DNA from: Chitinophaga horti | Lineage (GTDB): Bacteria > Bacteroidota > Bacteroidia > Chitinophagales > Chitinophagaceae | NCBI RefSeq assembly: GCF_022867795.2 | Contig: NZ_CP107006.1 | Location: 2,666,001 to 2,730,000 of the forward strand | Direction of reading: 5' to 3' | Length of the DNA: 64,000 nucleotides | Shown: positions 8,448-14,223 of the stretch, piece by piece | Position numbering within the stretch: position 1 is the stretch's first letter | Layout of the letters: each line of letters begins with the position of its first letter | The notes under the pieces: generated by a model | Told to the model about the DNA's origin: nothing | Database searches by the model: none | The model's input: the letters and a program-made list of their open reading frames with translations, nothing else | Program-made: the position numbers and the translations under genes

Positions 8448-8450
8448 TTA

Positions 8451-8711
8451 CAGTAATCGCGTACGCTGTTCAGGCGGTTATTGGTGACAAAGCCATCCTG
8501 GCGGTTGTATTTGTACTCCAGGTTATCCATGAGGGAACTGCCGGCACCCCGGCGTAGGTACCTGAGGATATTGCATAGCGAGGCTGCGCGTGGTAAAGCA
8601 GGGGGTTACCGGGGGCAATACGGTCAGGTTACTCTTCTCGCCTACTTCTGCTATGCGGCTAAGGGAATCGTATTTCGTATAGCAGAAGCGGTTAGCCGGG
8701 CTGCCCTGCAT
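8451..8711 (-). pseudogene. Rhs/YD-repeat gene remnant 1
   Basis: Two overlapping minus-strand frames carry fragments of a Bacteroidota YD-repeat protein. NRFCYTKYDSLSRIAEVGEK corresponds to SNRYSYTVYDGQSRIVQVGE of the intact Rhs protein. Then, in another frame, SSLMDNLEYKYNR followed by TNNRLNSVRD corresponds to the LIDDLTYHYV...DNRLNHIKD region, which is about 400 residues further on in the intact protein. A large deletion and frame loss are therefore evident. Its end abuts the IS21 terminal repeats. Confidence 0.7.
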
Positions 8712-8766
8712 GTACTAGATGCTCGATGCATTTATCGCTAAGGCTAATAACTAAGTGACATATCAC

Positions 8767-8806
8767 AATGACAAAACCCGGCTCAATGTGGCCGGGTTTT
8801 GTCATT
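8767..8806 (-). terminator. Strong stem-loop terminator downstream of the DUF4304 gene
   Basis: Perfect 16-bp arms, AATGACAAAACCCGGC and its complement, enclose an 8-base loop. The A/T flanks within the stem make it usable in either direction. It lies 26 bases beyond the stop of the DUF4304 gene. Confidence 0.85.
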
Positions 8807-8832
8807 GAAAGATTGGAATAAGGAAATATAAA

Positions 8833-9290
8833 TCATAATGCCCGTCCTATAATACGTTCTAATTCTTCTTGCACTGCTGGGAGCAATTTGATATCTCCTC
8901 GCTCAACCGCCTTGACAAGTGAATCCAAGGTAAGTACTGTCTCAGAATGAGGAACAATATACTCTCTAAACGTTTTTTCAATACCTGCACGGCGGGAGGT
9001 ATCATCTAACGCTGTTTCCAAATCAAAATATTTGTCATACTCGCTTGGAATGCGCTGGAATATGTCACCTATATCTTTGACTAACTCCTTTGACTTTTTA
9101 TAGCTATTTCCAAAAGCACCTTGAATATAAACCTTCATCATCACATTGTATTTAATGCTGTAATTTGATCGCTGAGGCTCTAAACGAAAATGCATTCTAC
9201 ACTCTCCTTAAACCACCCATTAAACACATGTTCCAAATCATTGGCCTTTGCAATTTCCTTAAAAAGGACTTTAAACTCTTTACTTTCCAT
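8833..9290 (-). pseudogene. DUF4304 protein, immunity-like, split by a frameshift
   Basis: The ATG at 9290 opens a 36-residue frame, MESKEFKVLFKEIAKANDLE onward through NGWFKESVECIFV, which ends at 9180. A second frame continues at LEPQRSNYS, through VYIQGAFGNSYKKSKELVKD and VGDIFQR-like residues, to IKLLPAVQEELERIIG at 8833. Joined, they give about 150 residues with the DUF4304 family order and length. One missing base at TTTTCGTTTAGAG (9180-9190) explains the split. DUF4304 proteins often occur in polymorphic-toxin immunity loci, and this one sits in an island of immunity-like genes, so an immunity role is inferred. It is either inactive or mis-sequenced. Confidence 0.7.
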
Positions 9291-9320
9291 ATTTAACTAA
9301 TAAAGATCCGAAAAACTAAA

Positions 9321-9355
9321 CGGCTTGAGTCCAATACAATATCGAACTCAAGCCG
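9321..9355 (-). terminator. Stem-loop terminator after the zinc-ribbon gene
   Basis: Perfect 10-bp arms CGGCTTGAGT / ACTCAAGCCG with a 15-base loop. On the minus strand it is followed by TTTAGTTTTTC. It lies about 70 bases past the stop of the gene at 9427. Confidence 0.75.
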
Positions 9356-9426
9356 CCTAATCTTCAACCCGTCCAAACTTTTGGGGTCACTTCATGATGG
9401 CCAGGCTTCGGTACTCCTGTGACGAT

Positions 9427-9969
9427 TTAAAATTCGGGAACTAATAAAACAGAATTGCAATTTGGACATTTACACATTTCAAAGTCGTTACACTTTACTT
9501 GCCAAGCCTCATCGCAATATGAGCACTGTACCCAATTCTCTTGAACCTTAAGCGCAAATGATTCAATACCTGGCAACTTAAATTCCAAAAACATAAGGTA
9601 TTTATATTTATCAAAAACCTCAACTTCATACAGGCCTCCATCCACTAGCTTCTCATAAAACAACACATCGTCTGCCTTTTCTTTAAATGTGATTAAGGGG
9701 TACACATCGCCGTTTCCCGCTATTCCTCTTCCCAATACAAAATACCTGGACAACCGGCTATCTTGCACTTCAAACAAAAAAGAAGGAAAGGACTTGGTAT
9801 ATAAATCATGCGTAGTCAATATTTCGTACCACACTCTTCCTTGAAAAAAAAATACTCCATACACTAAGTAATACTGATTAATATATAACTCATCACTAAG
9901 TGGAGTTTTATTGTATTTCTGCCAACCATCTACTAAGACAGAATCATTAGCTATACATTTAACTACCAT
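9427..9969 (-). CDS. Orphan immunity-like protein with C-terminal zinc ribbon
   Basis: I chose the ATG at 9969 (MVVKCIANDSVLVDGWQ), giving 180 aa. A longer in-frame extension to 10197 would overlap the next gene and looks non-coding. The N-terminal ~145 residues form an alpha/beta domain I do not recognise (LYINQYYLVYGVFFFQGRVW, RYFVLGRGIAGN). The last 35 residues hold CSYCDEAWQVKC and CKCPNCNSVLLV, a two-knuckle zinc ribbon. There is no signal peptide, so it is cytoplasmic. Low G+C and its position among other small orphan genes downstream of an Rhs gene suggest an immunity protein; this is inferred from context only. Confidence 0.6.
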   Translation of the reverse strand: MVVKCIANDSVLVDGWQKYNKTPLSDELYINQYYLVYGVFFFQGRVWYEILTTHDLYTKSFPSFLFEVQDSRLSRYFVLGRGIAGNGDVYPLITFKEKADDVLFYEKLVDGGLYEVEVFDKYKYLMFLEFKLPGIESFALKVQENWVQCSYCDEAWQVKCNDFEMCKCPNCNSVLLVPEF

Positions 9970-10114
9970 TTTATTAATTTTTAAACAGAAAATCCTGGCG
10001 GGATTTGTCTTGGTGCTAGTTTGCGGGATCGCATTAATCGTGAGAGTTTTGAGACTGGCGGAGAAGCGTAAATAGTGCTTAGTTAAGTCCAAATTTTCCT
10101 GCGTCACGCGATCT

Positions 10115-10570
10115 TTACAATAGCGCTTGTTGAATGTAATCAACGAGAACGTCTTTATCAAATTCAATAATGGCTGATGCCACTTTGTAATCCTCATCCG
10201 ATAACTTCAATCTGGGAATATCTGATGGCGAGATATGATGTCCTGTAATAGCCGTCGTAAAGCCATAGCTCACGAGAACGTAGCCGCTGGTGAGTCTTTC
10301 AACTCTAAAGCAGCCGAGGTACTGATCTGAGAAATCTACCGGGAGATACACCACATCGCCCGTGCCAAGCTCTAAAACGAATTCGTGCCAACGGGCTATC
10401 AACTTTTCCAGAACCAACGTTACCTTAAGATCACCTGACATCCCGGGCATAAAAGCGTGGTCAATGGCGAGATAATATGAATCGACTGTCTCGACTAAAC
10501 GTAGTTCATCAAAAACAATCAGTATATCTCTGTGGCTATCATCAGCCTGGACATTTGTAATTCTAATCAT
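10115..10570 (-). CDS. Small orphan protein of the immunity island
   Basis: A 151-residue soluble acidic protein starting MIRITNVQADDSHRDILIVF, with a beta-rich pattern (LRLVETVDSYYLAIDHAF, VVYLPVDFSDQYLGCFRVER, SGYVLVSYGF) and a helical C-terminus (ASAIIEFDKDVLVDYIQQAL). I do not recognise a family. It is followed 145 bases downstream by the zinc-ribbon gene and preceded by a small membrane protein gene, all leftward. The acidic, single-domain architecture and context fit an immunity protein for a toxin tip that is no longer present. Confidence 0.6.
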   Translation of the reverse strand: MIRITNVQADDSHRDILIVFDELRLVETVDSYYLAIDHAFMPGMSGDLKVTLVLEKLIARWHEFVLELGTGDVVYLPVDFSDQYLGCFRVERLTSGYVLVSYGFTTAITGHHISPSDIPRLKLSDEDYKVASAIIEFDKDVLVDYIQQALL

Positions 10571-10634
10571 AAATTTATCCTGGAACCCGGCCGACAGTAA
10601 TATATGCCAGCCTTAACTTCGCGCTCAGAACCAT

Positions 10635-11072
10635 TCAAATATCTGTAAAAATTTTCAGCAATAGCGCTTCCAAAAAGAATAAAGCCGCTAATACTATACT
10701 TGCAAGTTTAGACCATTTAACAAATTTCAGCCTTTGAAGAAGTTCCTGGTTGTCAGAGTTTTTAAGAATCAAGTCCTCAATAAAAGACTCCCTAAACGCC
10801 CAGTTTAAATCATACTTGCTCCAATAGTCAAATGCTGCTATTTTCTCTGAGACATCAATCCATCTGTAGTAGATAGACTTCTTATTAAAAATAAAAATGC
10901 TCAGTGACAAGATTAAAAGAGATCCGGTGATCAGTAGTAGAGCAATCCCAATTGATTCCATTTCACCAGGTTTTAAAACGCCTATCAGGTTGGCTGATTC
11001 GCAAAATAGCCCCAAGATTAAGTACATAATGACTGTGCACGAAGTGTTTACAGTAAGTAGTTTATATTTCAA
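10635..11072 (-). CDS. Small membrane protein of the immunity island
   Basis: A 145-residue protein with three predicted membrane segments: about 12-32 (SCTVIMYLILGLFCESANLI), 40-62 (IGIALLLITGSLLILSLSIF) and near the C-terminus (ASIVLAALFFLEALLLKIF). A charged cytoplasmic-type stretch of about 50 residues lies between the second and third. I do not recognise a family. Multi-span immunity proteins usually protect against membrane- or envelope-acting toxins, so this may be an orphan immunity gene. There is no partner toxin beside it; its upstream flank is an IS21 end. Confidence 0.55.
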   Translation of the reverse strand: MKYKLLTVNTSCTVIMYLILGLFCESANLIGVLKPGEMESIGIALLLITGSLLILSLSIFIFNKKSIYYRWIDVSEKIAAFDYWSKYDLNWAFRESFIEDLILKNSDNQELLQRLKFVKWSKLASIVLAALFFLEALLLKIFTDI

Positions 11073-11109
11073 TCCTGTTTGCTAGATAATAGCTTCTGGA
11101 TAAATAGCT

Positions 11110-11170
11110 GTCTATTACGGTGATGGTGGGCCAGTCAAAACGGAACATGCTGGGCCAATGATTACGGAGT
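11110..11170. repeat. Terminal repeats of a second, different IS21-type element
   Basis: A GGGCCA-centred motif occurs three times: GTGGGCCAGTCAAAACGGAA, then GCTGGGCCAATGATTACGGA, then AATGGGCCACTTTCC. The layout matches the istB-distal end of an IS21-type element, but the sequence differs from the repeats at 8237-8447, so a different IS is involved. It lies directly beyond the istB remnant. Confidence 0.6.
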
Positions 11171-11194
11171 CAATGGGCCACTTTCCTATGCAAT

Positions 11195-11569
11195 TTAGGG
11201 TATTGATTTAAGATTATGAACTGAGTTTTTTTTCTTTCTGAGTGACTCCCCTTGTAATGTTAGTCTGTGAGAGGCGTACACTAACCTGTCCAAAATAGCG
11301 TCAGCCATCGTACTTTCTCCTATAAGGTTATGCCACTGCTCCACGGGTATCTGCGTGGCAATGATAGTTGCCGCCTTGTCGTAACGTTCCTCGATGATAT
11401 CCAGGAGTGTGGTACGCGCTGCCTGATCTCTGGCGCGTCTGCCCGGACGGCAAATCCGTAATAAGGCAAACTAATCGAAGGGCCTCATTAATGCCCCTGC
11501 GTTTACAGTAATCCATAAGCACGCTATAGAAGACGGACTCAGGCCAGTTCTTCACTCTCCTTGAAACGA
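11195..11569 (-). pseudogene. istB: IS21 remnant: IstB C-terminus with a probable IstA C-terminal scrap
   Basis: Between about 11436 and 11195 one frame reads RTTLLDIIEERYDKAATIIA, TQIPVEQWHNLIGESTMADA, ILDRLVYASHRLTLQGES and a basic end, which is the conserved C-terminus of the IS21 helper ATPase IstB. Upstream, in another frame, WPESVFYSVLMDYCKRRG resembles the last part of IstA. The ATP-binding two-thirds of istB is missing, so an internal deletion has joined the two gene ends. Confidence 0.7.
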
Positions 11570-11666
11570 CTTTAAAGCTCGTTCACAGTACCATATCCGA
11601 GTGAAATACGTTTCGGGCACGGTACTGTTACCGACTGTTATTAAAGTACTTGATTTAACTACGCCG

Positions 11667-12266
11667 TTATCGCTTCTTTTTGCCCAGCCGCACTATAAGC
11701 TTGTCGATTTCTTTATTAACATCTGAATTATAGTTATTCCTTTGACCTTCCAAAAACAAAGCATCCTCCTTGCTACCAACTTTCTTATACAATTCAATAA
11801 CCGCGAAAGGATATTTAGGAAAAATTTTCTCCAGAAAACTCTTAAGTTCCGCAGAATCTTTGAACCCACCCTTTTCAATCAGGCCATAAACTAGACCTTG
11901 CCTTTCGAAGGTGGGTGGCTCCTTCAACAATTGATTTTTCAACCATTCACCTATATCATATGTCTTAGCCATAGCTAACACATAAGCAACCCCCCACATA
12001 ACCGACATATTGTATGTATTTTCTTCAAAAAAGTCGATTATTATAGTCGGATCAAATGGTTCATCGGCAGAGATTAATGACCGTAACAAATGATCTCCAC
12101 TGCCTAGATGCTCTTGATACACATTTTTGAATGATCGTAAAATGGCTCTAACCACATCGTGCGGAAGGCTTTTCTGCTTATAGATATCATCAATTCCATC
12201 GTAGCTGAACCCCATGGTGCTCAACTCACTGATTAACTGTCCTTCACTTTTAGTAATAAACATCAT
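11667..12266 (-). CDS. Candidate immunity protein for the displaced REase-like toxin
   Basis: A 199-residue acidic, mostly helical protein (MMFITKSEGQLISELSTMGF, VVRAILRSFKNVYQEHLG, FDPTIIIDFFEENTYNMSVM, LKSFLEKIFPKYPFAVIELY). There is no signal peptide or membrane span. I do not recognise the family with certainty; the repeating helical pairs look HEAT-like. It starts only 6 bases after the stop of the displaced toxin tip, the typical position of a cognate immunity gene, and it is AT-rich like its neighbours. It is intact, so it could still protect the cell even though the toxin reading frame upstream is broken. Confidence 0.65.
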   Translation of the reverse strand: MMFITKSEGQLISELSTMGFSYDGIDDIYKQKSLPHDVVRAILRSFKNVYQEHLGSGDHLLRSLISADEPFDPTIIIDFFEENTYNMSVMWGVAYVLAMAKTYDIGEWLKNQLLKEPPTFERQGLVYGLIEKGGFKDSAELKSFLEKIFPKYPFAVIELYKKVGSKEDALFLEGQRNNYNSDVNKEIDKLIVRLGKKKR

Positions 12267-12272
12267 TTCGCA

Positions 12273-12800
12273 TTAGTTTGTCTTTTTTGGAATGGTCTTT
12301 ATAATTACGTTACCTTTCGTTGCTTCTTCTTTCAAGGTTTTGGATACCTTGTATCCTTCTCGTAACCAAAGAACAAATTCGCGCCCTGTATTTTTTGCAT
12401 GTTGAATGCCATCTTTTAACTGTCTACTCAAATGTTGGTACAAAACGTCTTTTGTTTCTTGCAGTTGCCTCGAGTTAGATCCGTCCGCTATTCGTGGCTT
12501 ACCCGTAACTGGTCCGTCGTATCTCTCTTTCGCCGCATTTGCATCCATACTTGTTGCTCTTTCGGCTTCAGCACCTTGTTTTACTGGGGCTGCCCCACCC
12601 TTCGATAGTTCCGCAAATGCGACCAGATTAATTCCCAGATCTAATGTGGCGATTGTTGTAACACCGGTACCATGCAAAGAGATTACACCACCCACTGCAG
12701 CTGTAGGAGCTCCAGCGACCGCTCCAACGCCGGATAGTGATGCTGCGCCGCCAGCTGCCATCGTTGCCTTACCACCGGTAATTTCAGAAGCTCCCTGCAC
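12273..12800 (-). CDS. Displaced Rhs toxin tip, restriction-endonuclease-fold (Tox-REase-7-like)
   Basis: The open frame begins at a GTG at 12800 but continues upstream as IYRAGRALGDALAIVQG, so it is the C-terminal tip of an Rhs protein, not a stand-alone gene. A Gly/Ala-rich hydrophobic pre-toxin segment (GGKATMAAGGAASLSGVGAV) comes first. Then comes a toxin domain from about residue 95: KPRIADGS, QLQETKDVLYQHLSRQLKDG and REFVLWLREGYKVS. This resembles the Tox-REase-7 pattern R-I-x-D ... G-E-x-K-N-V, with D and E-T-K as the putative metal-binding residues. It probably cuts nucleic acid. It is disconnected by frameshifts from its Rhs core remnant. The candidate immunity gene follows after 6 bases. 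Confidence 0.7.
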   Translation of the reverse strand: MQGASEITGGKATMAAGGAASLSGVGAVAGAPTAAVGGVISLHGTGVTTIATLDLGINLVAFAELSKGGAAPVKQGAEAERATSMDANAAKERYDGPVTGKPRIADGSNSRQLQETKDVLYQHLSRQLKDGIQHAKNTGREFVLWLREGYKVSKTLKEEATKGNVIIKTIPKKTN

Positions 12801-13105
12801 TATTGCAAGCGCGTCACCTAAAGCTCGGCCAGCCCTATAGATCGTCCTGTCGTAATCATTATCATACCGTCTACCGGCCTATTACTAGCAAACTGATAAG
12901 GTGTTAGCTCCGCATAACTCTCAGCCAACGGATCCACACTCAAAAACCTCCCCACCCTCGCATCATACACCCTCATCCCATAATCCTGCTGCCCTCCATC
13001 ACCTTTCCCAACCTCAAATAATCCTGCATACTCACCACATCTTGCCGCTTATCTGAAAGCGTCGCCAACACATTCCCTAAATGGTTCGATAGCTAATACG
13101 CTTAT
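12801..13105 (-). pseudogene. Rhs core remnant 2, upstream of the displaced toxin tip
   Basis: Reading leftward, LSNHLGNVLATLSDKRQDVV then SMQDY is followed by a jump to EVGKGDGGQQDYGMRVYDAR, VGRFLSVDPLAESYAELTPY and QFASNRPVDG. Compared with the intact Rhs protein, about 25 residues (YPFGMVQ... to ...ENDN) are missing at the jump and the frame changes. A second frame change after PVDG leads into YDNDYDRTIYRAGRALGD, the start of the toxin tip. It is thus a broken Rhs core plus tip, an archived C-terminal cassette. Confidence 0.75.
12930..13016. repeat. 87-bp direct repeat of the Rhs core (copy in displaced cassette)
   Basis: By eye this is base-for-base identical to 15146-15232 in the intact Rhs gene. 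It encodes the conserved DYGMRVYDARVGRFLSVDP block just before the variable tip. Sequence diverges on both sides. It is the natural crossover site for exchanging tips. Confidence 0.85.
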
Positions 13106-13174
13106 TCCCTAAGAAATCCCGAGCTGCATTGTTCCCCTCGTCCGCACGTTGTGACGCTCCTATGCCTCAAAATC

Positions 13175-13453
13175 TCACTTTGCGTATTTGTTCATAATTT
13201 TTGTAAGCAAGAAGCTGAACAAGGTTGGTGCGAGAATCACTAAGTACATTAGCCAAAGGATGTTTATTAGCGGATCAAGATCAGATATGACCGTTCCAAA
13301 GTTTGTGAATATGTATATTCCATAAGTTAATGCCAGTGTTAGCAAAAGGCTGCCTGGTATAGTGACCAACTTGCGGTTTCCCTTAAAAGTGGAAACTTTG
13401 TTTACCACGAAAATAATGATGGGTATCCATATGAGTACTGGAAGGAAATACAT
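13175..13453 (-). CDS. Small three-span membrane protein, possible immunity protein
   Basis: A 92-residue protein with three hydrophobic helices: residues 2-18 (YFLPVLIWIPIIIFVV), 33-52 (GSLLLTLALTYGIYIFTN) and 61-83 (PLINILWLMYLVILAPTLFS), then a basic end (KIMNKYAK). I do not recognise the family. Directly upstream in the same direction lies a scrap that looks like the end of another Rhs tip (13455-13520), so this may be the immunity gene of a deleted membrane-acting toxin. It is AT-rich. Confidence 0.55.
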   Translation of the reverse strand: MYFLPVLIWIPIIIFVVNKVSTFKGNRKLVTIPGSLLLTLALTYGIYIFTNFGTVISDLDPLINILWLMYLVILAPTLFSFLLTKIMNKYAK

Positions 13454-13454
13454 A

Positions 13455-13520
13455 AGTTAAAGATTTTAATTTTCACCTTCGCCTTCGCCTGGTTCAAGAT
13501 CAGGAGCTGGTTGACAAGAG
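13455..13520 (-). pseudogene. Possible 3' scrap of a lost Rhs toxin tip
   Basis: One frame reads PSCQPAPDLEPGEGEGEN and a stop 13 bases before the start of the small membrane protein. Acidic Gly/Glu/Pro-rich tails of this kind are plausible ends of Rhs-associated C-terminal domains. No start codon or upstream coding continuity is present: the preceding DNA is the stop of the 82-aa frame. This is an inference from a very short piece. Confidence 0.3.
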
Positions 13521-13528
13521 GGTGAGAG

Positions 13529-13777
13529 TCACTTAATGAGTAGCGCCTCTAGTTCAACTTTTGCTAAGTAGAACATTTTTTCGAGCCAAGCATTGGGCCC
13601 CTGCTTAATGGCAGCTTCAAGATAGAGTTGATATTCTTCGGTTGAATTTTGTTCCAATTTCATTAGTGCTAAAGTGAAGTTTGCCTGACAAAGCTGGCGG
13701 TTATGCAGTATAGGGATACTTACTATTCTTTCCATTAGTTCGCTTTCGCTTATTGCTGCAGTTGCAAATTGTGCCAA
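13529..13777 (-). CDS. C-terminal part of a TPR-like immunity candidate (split by frameshift)
   Basis: An 82-residue frame (MAQFATAAISESELMERIVS, ANFTLALMKLEQNSTEEYQL, AWLEKMFYLAKVELEALL) of helical pairs. It continues the protein encoded at 13792-14208. Upstream of its first Met the frame reads KNLGWPAPLAQF, directly joining the PKKKK end of the first part. The break lies in a 7-A run, reading AAAAAAAC on the coding strand. With one extra A the two parts would form one protein of about 225 aa, a common length for TPR-like proteins beside Bacteroidota toxins. Alone, this fragment is unlikely to be translated. Confidence 0.6.
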   Translation of the reverse strand: MAQFATAAISESELMERIVSIPILHNRQLCQANFTLALMKLEQNSTEEYQLYLEAAIKQGPNAWLEKMFYLAKVELEALLIK

Positions 13778-13791
13778 AGGCGCTGGCCAGC

Positions 13792-14208
13792 CTAAGTTTT
13801 TTTCTTTTTTGGAACTAGCTTTTCCAGTTTCCTCCTAATAACTTTTCCTCCTTTTATATCGCCGGTTTTGATCGCCGCAAATAACAGCAATAGTTGTAGT
13901 TCAACGCCACCTGCCGCATCTGTATATAGGCTTTGCTCACCTGAAGCCCATGAGGAAATCGCATTTTGATATTCCCCCAAGGCCCAATAAGCAATTCCAA
14001 GAAATATAAAGTCACTATCCACCTGCCCATTGTCTCTATCGATAATTATCAGTGATAGCGTTACGCAGTCTTGGTATCTATTTAAATGAAATAAAGCATA
14101 TAGTTTGTTTCTGAGGTTGAATAGATTTTCCTCGGTCTTAGACTGGTCGTCCACAGCTTTTACAGCTTCTTCAAAATTTCCCTCAGTTATTAAATTCCAA
14201 ATGTTCAT
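13792..14208 (-). CDS. TPR-like candidate immunity protein, N-terminal part
   Basis: A 138-residue helical-repeat protein (MNIWNLITEGNFEEAVKAVD, NKLYALFHLNRYQDCVTLSL, IAYWALGEYQNAISSWASGE) ending in EKLVPKKKKT at an A-run. It starts 15 bases after the stop of the Rhs gene, the cognate-immunity position for the current toxin tip. The tetratricopeptide-like A/Y/W pattern is clear. It is truncated relative to the joined 225-residue form (see 13529-13777). The A7 run could be a sequence error, an inactivating mutation or a transcriptional slippage site that yields both forms. The tight spacing argues it is needed with the toxin. Confidence 0.65.
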   Translation of the reverse strand: MNIWNLITEGNFEEAVKAVDDQSKTEENLFNLRNKLYALFHLNRYQDCVTLSLIIIDRDNGQVDSDFIFLGIAYWALGEYQNAISSWASGEQSLYTDAAGGVELQLLLLFAAIKTGDIKGGKVIRRKLEKLVPKKKKT

Positions 14209-14223
14209 TTTTTATTATTTTAT

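Larger units (their letters stand above)
7222..8450 (-). mobile_element. Truncated IS21-family element (istA side only)
   Basis: It consists of the istA-proximal terminal repeats (8237-8447) plus a frameshifted, 3'-truncated istA. istB and the distal end are absent. The outer end, near 8450, cuts into an Rhs/YD-repeat coding remnant, so the element appears to have landed in or next to an old Rhs gene. Confidence 0.7.

Noticed and set aside
8076..8456. Plus-strand frame across the IS21 end (126 codons)
   Set aside because: Its periodic VNMPE/VNIPE peptide is just translation of the terminal repeats.
9360..9426. TGACCCCAAAAGTTTGGACGG on the minus strand, resembling an IS3-type end
   Set aside because: Only one end of about 20 bases, no transposase and no matching partner; too weak to call.
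9970..10197. N-terminal extension of the zinc-ribbon gene
   Set aside because: It would overlap the stop of the 151-aa gene by 83 bases and reads like non-coding DNA; the ATG at 9969 gives a coherent protein.
13795..13810. Programmed -1 ribosomal frameshift at the A7 run of the TPR-like gene
   Set aside because: The zero-frame codon phase does not give a proper X XXY YYZ heptamer and no downstream stem is obvious; slippage or error is more likely.
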